Below are positions 1 to 6,538 of a stretch of 19,012 nucleotides of DNA, in pieces. The stretch is taken from assembly GCA_020722625.1 (NCBI GenBank), contig DYKK01000024.1:1-19012 (forward strand). The letters are read 5' to 3'. A program made the position numbers and the translations under genes. This DNA comes from Anaeromyxobacter dehalogenans. Its GTDB lineage: Bacteria > Myxococcota_A > UBA9042 > DTJE01. Under the pieces are notes generated by a model. It did no database searches, was not told the DNA's origin, and saw only the letters and a list, made by a program, of their open reading frames with translations. Each line of letters begins with the position of its first letter. Positions within the stretch are counted from its first letter, which is position 1.

Positions 1-334
1 CCGCGTCGGTCGCCGCGGCCAGAAACACCCGGCCCGAGGCCCGCGCCAGGCGCACGAACTGCAGGTCGCGCCCGGCCAGGACCCCGCGCGTCCGCAGGTC
101 CTCCATAAGCGCGTTCATCCGGTCCAGGACGGCCCCCCGTCCGACCACACCCGCCAGCCGGAGCGCCATGCACAGCGGGTGCGACACCTCGGCCCACGCC
201 ATCCGCTCGACCAACCCCTCGGCCGCCTCGGTGCTGGCCTGGAGGGCCTCCTCGGGTCGCCCGACCACCGCGAGGAGTCGGCCCAGGGCCCCAAGCAGGA
301 TGAGGTGCTGCTCGAAGGCCTCGCGTCCCCGCAC
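1..334 (-). CDS. Partial TPR-like protein, C-terminus outside window
   Basis: On the minus strand an open frame runs off the left edge. It reads as alpha-helical, TPR-like protein, with a helix pair of the type ...LLGALGRLLAVVGRPEEAL... followed by an alanine/glutamate-rich helix (EAAEGLVERMAWAE) and further leucine-rich helices. The frame is open back to a TAG at 503-505, but the only ordinary start codon before the clear TPR part is a GTG at 334. The protein-like character may extend a little upstream of that GTG, so the true start is unsure and the gene could be a 5'-truncated remnant. A plus-strand frame (338-565) whose codons align with this one also looks protein-like, and only one can be real where they overlap. 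TPR domains mediate protein-protein contacts; no specific function can be given. Confidence 0.45.
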   Translation of the reverse strand, partial: MRGREAFEQHLILLGALGRLLAVVGRPEEALQASTEAAEGLVERMAWAEVSHPLCMALRLAGVVGRGAVLDRMNALMEDLRTRGVLAGRDLQFVRLARASGRVFLAAATDA

Positions 335-337
335 GAG

Positions 338-565
338 GTGCCCCCGAGCGAGACGCTCCGCCTCCTCCGGCGGAGGCTGGCCCGCGTCGGCGCCTTGCTG
401 CGCCAGATCGAGGCGGTGGAAGACCCCGAGGAGCGGCGGCGCGGGATGGCGGCGCTCGCGGACCTCGTGCGGCGCGCCGTCTCGAAAAAGGACCGGGATT
501 TTCTACGCCGGGAGGACGTGGCCGGACTTCTGTCCGCGCATCCCGAACCGACCGAGCCCTCGTGA
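338..565 (+). CDS. Small charged helical ORF, uncertain
   Basis: This plus-strand frame of about 75 codons can start at GTG 338 (the same frame is open back to at least GTG 179) and stops at TGA 563-565. Its second half is convincing as protein: a highly charged helix (ALLRQIEAVEDPEERRRGM, then ADLVRRAVSKKDRDFLRREDV) and a proline/glutamate-rich end. Nearly every third codon position is G or C. The frame is codon-aligned with the minus-strand TPR frame, so part of the signal may be a mirror of that gene, or the reverse. No family is recognised, and no clear Shine-Dalgarno sequence was found. Confidence 0.3.
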   Translation: MPPSETLRLLRRRLARVGALLRQIEAVEDPEERRRGMAALADLVRRAVSKKDRDFLRREDVAGLLSAHPEPTEPS

Positions 566-608
566 CCGACTGGGCCGACGTGCCCGTCGAGGCCCTCTAT
601 CCTGCCCC

Positions 609-1781
609 TCACCCCCGGCCCGCGCCCCGCACCTCCTCCACGAGTTCCCGCAGTGGAACGGCCTCGACCCCGTGACCGAGGGGGAAGCGCTCGTCTCCGG
701 GATAGACGAGGTAACGCCGGTCCGGATGGAGGTCCTCGCAGGCGGAGTGGAAGCCGCGCCCGGGCCTCGGCGCCGTGCTTCGCTTGACCTCGACCGCCCA
801 CATTCGCCCGTCCGGCCGGCGCAGCAGGAGGTCAATCTCGGCCCCGCCGCTCGTGCGGTAATAGAACGGCTCGGTGCCGTCCGGCGCGCAGGCGATCAGG
901 TTCTCGATCACGAACCCCTCCCAGCTGGCACCCACCACCGGGTGGGCGAGGAGGTCTTCCAGGTGCGCGATCCCCAGGAGGGCGTGGACCAGGCCGCTGT
1001 CGCGCAGGTAGAGTCGGGGCGCCTTGCGGAGGCGTTTCCCTACGTTCGCATGAAACGGCTGGACCCGCCGGGCGAGCAACAGGTCCACGAGGAGGTCGCA
1101 GTATCGGCTCGCGGTCCCCGAGTCCACCCCGAGGTTGCGGGCCAGGTCGGCCACGTTCAGAGGGGCGCCCTGGCGGTGCGCGAGCATGGTCCAGAACCGT
1201 CGCAACGTCTCGGCCGGGATGCGCGGCCCGAGTTGTGGAATGTCCCGCTCGAGATACGTCCGGATGAAATCCCTTCGCCAGCGAAGGCTTTCCCCGTCCC
1301 CGGGCGCCAGGAGGCTGTCGGGGAAGCCGCCTCGAAGCCACTGCGTGTCCACGTCGCGACCCGTGGGTTCCGCGAGCGTGAACGGCGTGAGTTCGAGGAA
1401 GCGGATGCGCCCCGCCAGGGTCTCGCCCGATTGCCTGAGCATCCCGAGGGCGGCCGAACCGAGCAGCAGGTAGCGTCCGTGGCCTTGACCGCTGCGTCGC
1501 GCCCGGTCGATCAGTCCCCGTAAGACCAGAAAGAGATTCGGCCTGCGGTGGACCTCGTCGAGAACGACGAGTCTGTCGAGGTGACGTTCGAGATAGGACT
1601 CAGGGTCCTGGAGTTTCGCAAGGTCCCGTTCGGATTCAAGGTCCAGGTACACGGCGTCGAGCCGCCCGGCGACTTCGATGGCCAGGGTGGTCTTGCCGCA
1701 CTGCCGGGGACCCAGGAGGCAGACCGCCGGCGCCTCCTTCAGGGCCTCGATGACCGGTTCCGTCAAGAGTCTCGGAATCAT
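609..1781 (-). CDS. AAA ATPase with DUF4143 C-terminal domain
   Basis: A 390-residue protein of the common bacterial AAA-ATPase/DUF4143 family. Walker A is GPRQCGKT at residues 24-31 and Walker B is LVVLDE at 71-76. A YLERDIPQL segment around residue 180 opens the DUF4143 region, which includes a winged-helix-like stretch. The C-terminal part carries a D-x(n)-ExK pattern (D317, E331, K333), resembling the PD-(D/E)xK fold that this domain is reported to share. Full-length members are usually near 400 residues, so it looks intact. The cellular role of the family is poorly known; many copies sit in variable, toxin-antitoxin-like or mobile surroundings. The ATG at 1781 is chosen because the MIPRLL start is typical of the family. 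That ATG overlaps one arm of a 12-bp inverted repeat and a promoter-like sequence (separate entry). Confidence 0.9.
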   Translation of the reverse strand: MIPRLLTEPVIEALKEAPAVCLLGPRQCGKTTLAIEVAGRLDAVYLDLESERDLAKLQDPESYLERHLDRLVVLDEVHRRPNLFLVLRGLIDRARRSGQGHGRYLLLGSAALGMLRQSGETLAGRIRFLELTPFTLAEPTGRDVDTQWLRGGFPDSLLAPGDGESLRWRRDFIRTYLERDIPQLGPRIPAETLRRFWTMLAHRQGAPLNVADLARNLGVDSGTASRYCDLLVDLLLARRVQPFHANVGKRLRKAPRLYLRDSGLVHALLGIAHLEDLLAHPVVGASWEGFVIENLIACAPDGTEPFYYRTSGGAEIDLLLRRPDGRMWAVEVKRSTAPRPGRGFHSACEDLHPDRRYLVYPGDERFPLGHGVEAVPLRELVEEVRGAGRG

Positions 1782-1821
1782 CCTTGCAAATCTAGACCGT
1801 CATCCCACGATTTGCAAGGAT
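1780..1821 (-). promoter_or_regulatory. Inverted-repeat promoter/operator of the AAA ATPase gene
   Basis: Perfect 12-bp inverted repeat: arm 1780-1791 (ATCCTTGCAAAT) and arm 1810-1821 (ATTTGCAAGGAT), separated by 18 bp. Read on the minus strand, TTGCAA (1812-1817) and TAGATT (1789-1794) form a -35/-10 pair with a 17-bp spacer, each matching the sigma-70 consensus at 4 of 6 bases. The downstream arm overlaps the -10 and the start codon at 1781. Transcription would begin at about 1781-1783, leaving essentially no leader. The layout suggests a leaderless mRNA with an operator that covers the promoter, probably for autoregulation. This is inference from sequence only. Confidence 0.55.
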
Positions 1822-1877
1822 CCCGTGGCCGGCGGGACCGCATGCGCGCTTCCCGCGTCGCCGGCAGGCCGGCGCGG

Positions 1878-2705
1878 TCAATCCGGCACACACTCGTCGT
1901 CGCCGCGCGGGCAGGCGAAGCGGACGTGGAAGTGGCGGAGGTGGCCCCGGGCGTGGCGGATCAGGCCTGTCCGGGACTTGCGCCCTTTCGGGTACTGGAA
2001 CAGGTAGGCGATCTGCTCGTCGTCGTATCCCAGGCGGCGCGCCGCCTCGATGAAGCGGGGTTGCAGTTTGTAGTTCACGAACAGGAAGTCCACGCGGCCC
2101 GTGGCGATCAGGGCGGCCATCAGGTAGAACGTCTTGTCGAAGTCAATCTCGTCGGCCCGCAGGTTCGCGAACGTCCGCAGGGGACGGTCCCCGGCCGCGA
2201 AGTACCCGATGTCCACGTCCCGCCCCGACCGGTGGGACTTGTGGGGCTTCAGGCGGCCTCCCTGCGGCCTGGACAGGGCCCCGATCACGACCGGAGGCGA
2301 CGACGGAAACTCGCGCATGACCTCGCCGATCGCATAGAGCAGCAGCCGGATGGTCTCGTCCGTCGCGCAGCGGTTCTCGCTGGTCGTGACGAACCCGGGA
2401 CCGGACTCCGGGAGGCAGCAGGCGTCGCGCAGCGAGCCCCGGGTGGGGCTCCCCACGGAGCGCGAGCGGTGCCGCCAGGTCAGGACCTCCGTCCGGCCGG
2501 AGGGGGCCACGAAGGTTATCCGCACCTCGTCGTCCGCGGGCGGCGGCGTGGGAGGCGGCTCCTCGCGCCTCTCGACCGGGGGGCCCTGCGGCCGGGTGAT
2601 CACGGGTTCCGCGGGGCCGCGCGTCGCGACCTCGGAGGTCGTGGCCGCGCACCCCAGCCCCGAAATCAGAGCCAGTGCGGCGATGCGGTCAGCGTGGGCG
2701 ATCAA
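1878..2705 (-). CDS. mepA: Penicillin-insensitive murein endopeptidase, MepA/peptidase M74 family
   Basis: This 275-residue protein carries both metal-site motifs of the M74 family. HKSHRSGRDVDI places H155, H158 and D163/D165, and HLRHFH places H255, H258 and H260, with the same spacing as H110/H113/D120 and H206/H209/H211 of E. coli MepA. The enzyme would be a zinc endopeptidase cleaving the D-Ala-mDAP crosslinks of peptidoglycan in the periplasm. The N-terminus is a short hydrophobic export signal ending at SGLGC; this resembles a lipobox but is not canonical, so simple secretion is also possible. A proline-rich linker (about residues 31-58) follows. The start is TTG at 2705, because a TGA lies just upstream in frame. 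The gene overlaps the 3' end of the preceding lipoprotein gene by 17 bp, implying an operon and translational coupling. Confidence 0.88.
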   Translation of the reverse strand: MIAHADRIAALALISGLGCAATTSEVATRGPAEPVITRPQGPPVERREEPPPTPPPADDEVRITFVAPSGRTEVLTWRHRSRSVGSPTRGSLRDACCLPESGPGFVTTSENRCATDETIRLLLYAIGEVMREFPSSPPVVIGALSRPQGGRLKPHKSHRSGRDVDIGYFAAGDRPLRTFANLRADEIDFDKTFYLMAALIATGRVDFLFVNYKLQPRFIEAARRLGYDDEQIAYLFQYPKGRKSRTGLIRHARGHLRHFHVRFACPRGDDECVPD

Positions 2706-3282
2706 ACGTCTTCACCGCGGCGGTGGTCGCCTCCAGCCTCCGGACGGACCGCAGGAATTCCTCCTGGAGTCGGGCGGTCTCCTCGTCGTCTGGGACCCGG
2801 TAAAACCGCCCGTCCCCCCCTTCCATCCATTCGGACCGCTCGCCCGAGACCGTCGTGATGACCACGGTGCCCATCTCGGTCCTCGCGATCCGTCGGATAT
2901 TGGACTTCAACCGGTCCGCCACCGACAAGGACGGGCGGTTCGAGGCCGCCATCATGGCCGCGTAGTACTTCGCCGGGGTGGGCGCGTCGCGCACCTCGGG
3001 CGGCCCGAGGTCCGCGAGGGCCTGCCTCTGAAGGTGTCGGGGGTAGTCGCGCTCGATCATCTCCTTGCAGCGGCGCAGGTTCTCATGAGTGCGCGCGATG
3101 CGGTCGCGCGCCTCCTTGACCAGGAGCCCGTACAGGGCCTCGTAGTCCCCGTGGGCCTGGAGGGTCACGTGCCGGGCGAAGGCGTCGCGAACCGTGGTCG
3201 GTTCCGGGACCTCGGTCCGGCAGGCCCCCAGGACCAGGGCCAGGGCAATCACCGCACCCGCGCGAACAACAAGAAACATCAT
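2689..3282 (-). CDS. Hypothetical lipoprotein upstream of the murein endopeptidase
   Basis: A 197-residue protein with a clear lipoprotein signal: MMFLVV, a hydrophobic stretch, then lipobox L18-G19-A20-C21. The mature part is helical and charged, with a segment of VxDAFARHVxLQAxGDYEALYGLL type and a conserved-looking TPAKYYAAMMAASNR stretch, then a short beta-like region (GTVVITTVSGERSEW) and a C-terminal charged helix. I do not recognise the family; the shape recalls small periplasmic NTF2-like or DUF-type lipoproteins. The frame is open further upstream, but that extension lies in repeat copy A, and the signal peptide begins cleanly at the ATG-ATG pair 3282/3279, preceded by GGGA. Its stop falls inside the start region of the endopeptidase gene, so the two are probably co-translated and may act together on the cell wall. 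Confidence 0.8.
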   Translation of the reverse strand: MMFLVVRAGAVIALALVLGACRTEVPEPTTVRDAFARHVTLQAHGDYEALYGLLVKEARDRIARTHENLRRCKEMIERDYPRHLQRQALADLGPPEVRDAPTPAKYYAAMMAASNRPSLSVADRLKSNIRRIARTEMGTVVITTVSGERSEWMEGGDGRFYRVPDDEETARLQEEFLRSVRRLEATTAAVKTFDRPR

Positions 3283-3325
3283 CGAAGCATCCCGGGTCCG
3301 GTCGCCCCGCGGCCGCCTGCACCCC

Positions 3326-3485
3326 AAATCCGCCATCAGTTTCCGCAATCCTTCGAATAAACATGAAATCTGCTTTGTCTCATCTCACCACCCTGGGGCC
3401 GCGACTTCCAGGTCGCGGCCGGCACGAGACCGCGACAGATCAAGGTCTTCCGTCGTGCTGCCGAGATCGTCGTGGCGGATCGTGG
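3326..3485 (+). repeat. Dispersed structured repeat, copy A
   Basis: About 160 bp of sequence found again, inverted, at 11936-12095 (copy B), and in part at 18901 to the window end (copy C). It begins AAATCCGCC and ends near GGCGGATCGTGG. By hand, 35 of the first 40 bases match copy B and 30 of 40 match copy C, with no gaps. It holds a weak AT-rich stem (ATGAAA 3363-3368 with TCTCAT 3378-3383) and a strong GC stem: GGCCGCGAC 3397-3405, loop 3406-3411, GTCGCGGCC 3412-3420. It fills most of the gap between two minus-strand lipoprotein genes and is more AT-rich than its surroundings in its left half. No transposase is linked to it. Confidence 0.85.
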
Positions 3486-3505
3486 AGACCGGGGTCCCGT
3501 GCCCA

Positions 3506-3760
3506 TCAGAGGCCGTCCAGGATGAGGGGCCCGCCGACGTCCTCGGCCCCGGCGGAGTCCGGGACCACCGCGTCCTGCTGCGTGGCCGGACCCGTGTCCT
3601 TTGTGAAGTTGAACTGGGGCGTGGCCGGCCCGGAAAACGACTGGGCGTTCCAGGCGCCCTCGACCCAGCCCCCCGGCGGGGGATCGGTATGCGTGCTCTC
3701 GCGACCGCACCCGGCCGCCGCCATCCCCGCGACGACCATCGCCACGATTCCCCATCGCAT
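3506..3760 (-). CDS. Small lipoprotein, 84 residues
   Basis: MRWGIVAMVVAGMAAAGC is a compact lipoprotein signal with lipobox A15-A16-G17-C18. The mature part (about 66 residues) is acidic and low in complexity, rich in G, P, T, D and N, with no recognisable domain, and ends in GGPLILDGL. The ATG at 3760 has a strong GGAAGGGG Shine-Dalgarno sequence about 6 bases upstream, and a promoter-like pair lies at 3788-3815. It is transcribed away from the plus-strand gene at 3918. Such tiny lipoproteins are often lineage-specific envelope factors; function is unknown. Confidence 0.75.
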   Translation of the reverse strand: MRWGIVAMVVAGMAAAGCGRESTHTDPPPGGWVEGAWNAQSFSGPATPQFNFTKDTGPATQQDAVVPDSAGAEDVGGPLILDGL

Positions 3761-3787
3761 GATCGGCCCCTTCCCGAGCCGTCCTTG

Positions 3788-3815
3788 ATTCTAGCGTTCG
3801 ATCGTGCGTTCGCAA
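3788..3815 (-). promoter_or_regulatory. Promoter candidate for the 84-residue lipoprotein gene
   Basis: Minus strand: TTGCGA (3810-3815), 16-bp spacer, TAGAAT (3788-3793; 5 of 6 bases match the -10 consensus). The predicted transcription start is about 20 nt before the ATG at 3760, just upstream of the Shine-Dalgarno sequence. The same TAGAAT hexamer serves as the -10 of the kinase promoter at 11901. Confidence 0.5.
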
Positions 3816-3884
3816 AGTGCGTGTTCAAGTTGTTGATCTGATTGAACGATGTCGCCATGCGAACCCGCCGGAGCGTCCGGGGGT

Positions 3885-3890
3885 TATACT
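3885..3890 (+). promoter_or_regulatory. Possible -10 element for the plus-strand exported protein gene
   Basis: TATACT (5 of 6 with the -10 consensus) lies 28 bp before the ATG at 3918, a good distance for a short leader holding the GGAGG at 3905-3909. No good -35 is seen at the right spacing. An imperfect operator-like inverted repeat (GTTCAA 3823-3828, TTGAAC 3842-3847) lies between this element and the divergent promoter. Confidence 0.35.
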
Positions 3891-3917
3891 GGGATGGTCC
3901 GCTCGGAGGCGGGAGCG

Positions 3918-4622
3918 ATGCGACGGTTCTTCTGGGGGGTGGCGGCGGTCACGTGGGCGGCCGGGGTCCTGGGGCCGCGGGAGGGCGAGGCCCGGCCCCG
4001 CTGGCGGTTCGCCGTGGTCCAGGACGGCGAGGTGGCGGGACGGATGGACGTGGGCCTCGCGCGCCACGACGGCACGGTGTTCATGACCTCGGCCTTCTAC
4101 CCGGGACGCGACGCGCTCCAGCGCCGGACCAAGAAGGCGAAGCCCGCGCGTCGCTCCTACGCGGAACTCCCGGAACCGGGGGTCCTCGGCAAGTTCAAGC
4201 GTTGGGAGACCCTGGGCCGCGTCGAACACTACTGGATGTTGTTTTTGCTCGACGGGAAGGTGAAGGCCCGCCACGAGAAGGGGGCCGGGGGCAAGGCGGA
4301 CGTGCGCGAGGTCGGCCGGGGCGCCGCGGTCGTCCCCCTGGACCCGGGCCAGCCCCACCTCGCCTGGCTCCTGGTGTCCAAGGACCGCACGGCCCGGACC
4401 GTGGCCTGCGCGAACCCCGTGCCGGGCGTCCTGGGCGAGGCGAGGGTCGCGCCGGCCGGGACCGGGGAGGTCCGGACCCTGGACGGACAGGACCGACCCG
4501 CGAGCCGCTACGATGTCACAGGGGACTGCGGGACCTTCGCCGTGTGGCTCGACGGCCAGGGAGAGCCCCTCGCGCTGGAATCGGGCGGCGAGCAATACGT
4601 GCGGGTCGAGCCCGAGCCCTGA
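3918..4622 (+). CDS. Exported protein of unknown function, DUF6134/DUF3108-like fold suspected
   Basis: The only confident plus-strand gene. The start at ATG 3918 is chosen because GGAGG (3905-3909) lies 8 bases upstream and a signal peptide begins there (MRRFFWGVAAVTWAAGVLG, with likely cleavage near GEA-RP). The mature part, about 205 residues, reads as mainly beta: WRFAVVQDGEVAGRMDVGL, then YWMLFLLDGKVKARHEKG, then PASRYDVTGDCGTFAVWLD and a final EPLALESGGEQYVRVEPEP. The pattern of a strand with 'DG..(V/A)G', a repeated-strand core and a late 'RY.V.GD...VW.D..G.PL' resembles DUF6134 or DUF3108 periplasmic proteins, but I could not confirm this. The mature chain has only two cysteines. Its stop is 9 bp from the etfA stop on the other strand, so the two genes converge. 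Confidence 0.78.
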   Translation: MRRFFWGVAAVTWAAGVLGPREGEARPRWRFAVVQDGEVAGRMDVGLARHDGTVFMTSAFYPGRDALQRRTKKAKPARRSYAELPEPGVLGKFKRWETLGRVEHYWMLFLLDGKVKARHEKGAGGKADVREVGRGAAVVPLDPGQPHLAWLLVSKDRTARTVACANPVPGVLGEARVAPAGTGEVRTLDGQDRPASRYDVTGDCGTFAVWLDGQGEPLALESGGEQYVRVEPEP

Positions 4623-4631
4623 CGACTCGCG

Positions 4632-5612
4632 TCACGCGCCCCGGACCTTGCGGATCTCCTCGACGAGTTCCGGAACGGCCTTGAAGGCGTCCGCGACCAG
4701 GCCGTAGTCCGCGACCGAGAAGATCGGGGCCTCGGGGTCCTTGTTGATCGCGACGATGACCTTCGAGTTCTTCATCCCGGCGAGGTGCTGGATCGCGCCG
4801 GACAGGGCGACGCCGATGTAAAGGTTGGGGGCCACCACCTTGCCGGTCTGCCCGATCTGGAGGTCGTTGGGGGCGATGCCCGCGTCCACCACGGCCCGCG
4901 TGGCCCCGATCGCGGCGTGCAGCGCATCCGCGAGCGGGTTCAGGACGCCCTCGAAGCCCTGCTTGTCGCGCAGACCCCGCCCGCCGGACACGATGACGGA
5001 CGCCTCGGTCAGGTCCGGCCGCTCCGAGATCGTCGCGGCGAACCCGGCGTACCGCACCTTGGGGTCCGCGGTCACCGGGATCGCGAGGGCCTGCACCGGC
5101 GACGCCCCGCCGGCCGCGGCCGCCGCATCGAACTCGGCGCCCCGCACGCTGAACACCGCCTTCGGCGTCTTGACCTCGACCGTGGCGATGACGTTGCCCG
5201 CCCACATCGGGCGCTTGAACCGCAGGGGAGGCGCGTCCCCCACGATGGCCGTGACCTCGGACACCATCCCCGCGTTCATTCGCGCGGCCACCCGGGGCAG
5301 CAGGTCCCGCGCGAACGTCGAGGAGGTCGCGGCCACGAAGTCCGCGCCCACGCGCGTCGCGGCCTCGGCCACGACCGCGGCCCAGGTGCTCGCGATGTAG
5401 TGTTCGAGCGCCGGGGCGTCCACCACGTGAACCGCCTTCGCCCCAAACGCGGCGGCCTCCTGCGCCGGACCGGACACCCCCTTGCCCAGCACCAGGACCG
5501 AGAAGCCGCCCCCGATTCGTGACGCCAGTTGCCTCGCGAAGGTGATCGCCGACAGGGTCGTCTTGCGCAGCCTTCCCTGCGCGACCTCGGCCACGACGAG
5601 TACGTCCGCCAT
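4632..5612 (-). CDS. etfA: Electron transfer flavoprotein, alpha subunit
   Basis: A 326-residue EtfA. The C-terminal FAD-binding domain is clear: SGGRG at 209-213, QIGQTGK at 252-258, SGAIQH at 271-276, INKDPEAPIF from 289 and ADYGLVAD from 301. The N-terminal half is the usual Rossmann-like ETF domain. With EtfB it forms a soluble cytoplasmic heterodimer that takes electrons from acyl-CoA dehydrogenases or similar flavoenzymes and passes them to a membrane quinone reductase. The start is the ATG at 5612: AAGGAG lies 8 bases upstream, while the GTG at 5621 would overlap that ribosome site. It follows etfB by 43 bp in the same direction, so the two are co-transcribed. Length and motifs show no sign of damage. 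Confidence 0.96.
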   Translation of the reverse strand: MADVLVVAEVAQGRLRKTTLSAITFARQLASRIGGGFSVLVLGKGVSGPAQEAAAFGAKAVHVVDAPALEHYIASTWAAVVAEAATRVGADFVAATSSTFARDLLPRVAARMNAGMVSEVTAIVGDAPPLRFKRPMWAGNVIATVEVKTPKAVFSVRGAEFDAAAAAGGASPVQALAIPVTADPKVRYAGFAATISERPDLTEASVIVSGGRGLRDKQGFEGVLNPLADALHAAIGATRAVVDAGIAPNDLQIGQTGKVVAPNLYIGVALSGAIQHLAGMKNSKVIVAINKDPEAPIFSVADYGLVADAFKAVPELVEEIRKVRGA

Positions 5613-5655
5613 GTTCTCCACTCCTTTCTGGGGGCCTGCGTCGCCCCTCCTCCGC

Positions 5656-6405
5656 CTACAAGACCTTGGCCTCGTTCTTCAGTTTCTCGACGAGTTCCTG
5701 CACGGTCTTGACCCGGACGCCCCCGGCCCGCTGCGGCGGGGCCTCGTAGGACACCGTCTCGACCTTGCGCGTCGCCTCGACCCCGAGGTCGGCCGGGGTC
5801 AGGGTCTTCACCTCCTTGCGCTTGGCCTTGAGGATGTCCGGCAGCTTCGGAAGCCTCGGCTGGTTCAGGCGCAGGTCCGCGGTGATGACCGCGGGCAGGG
5901 TCAACTCGAGCGTCTCGAGCCCCCCGTCCACCTCGCGCGTGACCAGGACCTTGCCGTCCGTGACCTGGATCTTCGACGCGAAGCATGCCTGGGGAAGGCC
6001 CAGGACCTCGGCCACGAGTTGCCCGACCTGGTTCGAATCGCCGTCCACGGCCTGCTTGCCCAACAGGAACAGGTCCGGCTTCTCGGCCTCGAAGACCCGG
6101 GCGAGAATCCGCGCGGTCAGGTCGGAGTCCAGTTCCGCGTCGGTGACCTTGACCTGGATCCCGCGCGCGGCCCCCATCGCCAGCGCGGTCCGCAGGTTCT
6201 GGACCGCGGCGTCGTCGCCGAGGGTCACGGCCACCGCCTCGCCGCCGTGGGCCTCGACCAGCGAGATGGCCGCCTCCAGCGCGTTCTCGCAGAAGGGGTT
6301 GAGCTTGTACTCCAGACCCGCCGTCTCGATCCCGCTCCCGTCGGGCTTCAGGCGGATCTTCGCGTCCGGGTCCGTGACCCGCTTCGCTGTCACCAGAATC
6401 TTCAC
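5656..6405 (-). CDS. etfB: Electron transfer flavoprotein, beta subunit
   Basis: A 249-residue EtfB that binds AMP and completes the ETF heterodimer. Key segments are MKILVTAKRVTDPDAKIRLK at the N-terminus, NPFCENALEAA (36-46), TALAMGAARGI (73-83) and the AMP-binding signature LLGKQAVDGDSNQVGQL (114-130), followed by LNQPRLPKLPDILKAKRK. These match canonical (group I, non-bifurcating) ETFs as I know them better than the bifurcating FixA/EtfB type, but alignment would be needed to be certain. The GTG at 6405 is the start: a perfect AAGGAGG sits 5 bases upstream, and the longer open frame adds only unrelated proline/arginine-rich sequence. No acyl-CoA dehydrogenase or ETF:quinone oxidoreductase gene is in the window. 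Confidence 0.96.
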   Translation of the reverse strand: MKILVTAKRVTDPDAKIRLKPDGSGIETAGLEYKLNPFCENALEAAISLVEAHGGEAVAVTLGDDAAVQNLRTALAMGAARGIQVKVTDAELDSDLTARILARVFEAEKPDLFLLGKQAVDGDSNQVGQLVAEVLGLPQACFASKIQVTDGKVLVTREVDGGLETLELTLPAVITADLRLNQPRLPKLPDILKAKRKEVKTLTPADLGVEATRKVETVSYEAPPQRAGGVRVKTVQELVEKLKNEAKVL

Positions 6406-6435
6406 GGTGCCTCCTTGTCCGGTGCGGTCTTTCCA

Positions 6436-6470
6436 GCGCGCGGCCCCCGAGGGTCGGGGCCCCCGCGCGC
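6436..6470. terminator. GC-rich hairpin between pdxA and etfB
   Basis: An imperfect, very GC-rich inverted repeat (GCGCGCGG/CCCCCGA against TCGGGG/CCCCCGCGCGC with a GGG loop and a small bulge) in the 133-bp gap between the pdxA stop and the etfB start. It has no T-run on either side. It could end part of the pdxA transcription, act as an attenuator or RNA-stability element ahead of etfB, or separate two units. Confidence 0.35.
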
Positions 6471-6538
6471 CTTGTGGTCTGTCCCTACTCATCTCCGAGT
6501 CGGTTGTCAACGGGGATGGTCATGAAAACGTCGAGGGA

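Noticed and set aside
3326..3420. Repeat copies as remnants of a coding sequence (A and C stay open in the frame KSAI...HEICFVS)
   Set aside because: Of 15 differences between A and C in the first 81 bases only 7 are at third positions, and copy B has a TAG in the frame, so there is no clear sign of protein-level selection.
3326..3420. Repeat as an integron attC site
   Set aside because: The GTTRRRY/RYYYAAC core sites are absent, there is no integrase gene, and the adjoining genes are not cassette-like.
4620..4634. Palindrome TGACG...CGTCA spanning the converging stops of the 3918 gene and etfA
   Set aside because: It is formed by the two TGA stops themselves with only 5-bp arms and no T-run, so it is not a credible bidirectional terminator.
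6405..6510. Longer etfB start at 6510
   Set aside because: The extension is unrelated low-complexity sequence that spans the GC hairpin, and a perfect AAGGAGG precedes the GTG at 6405.
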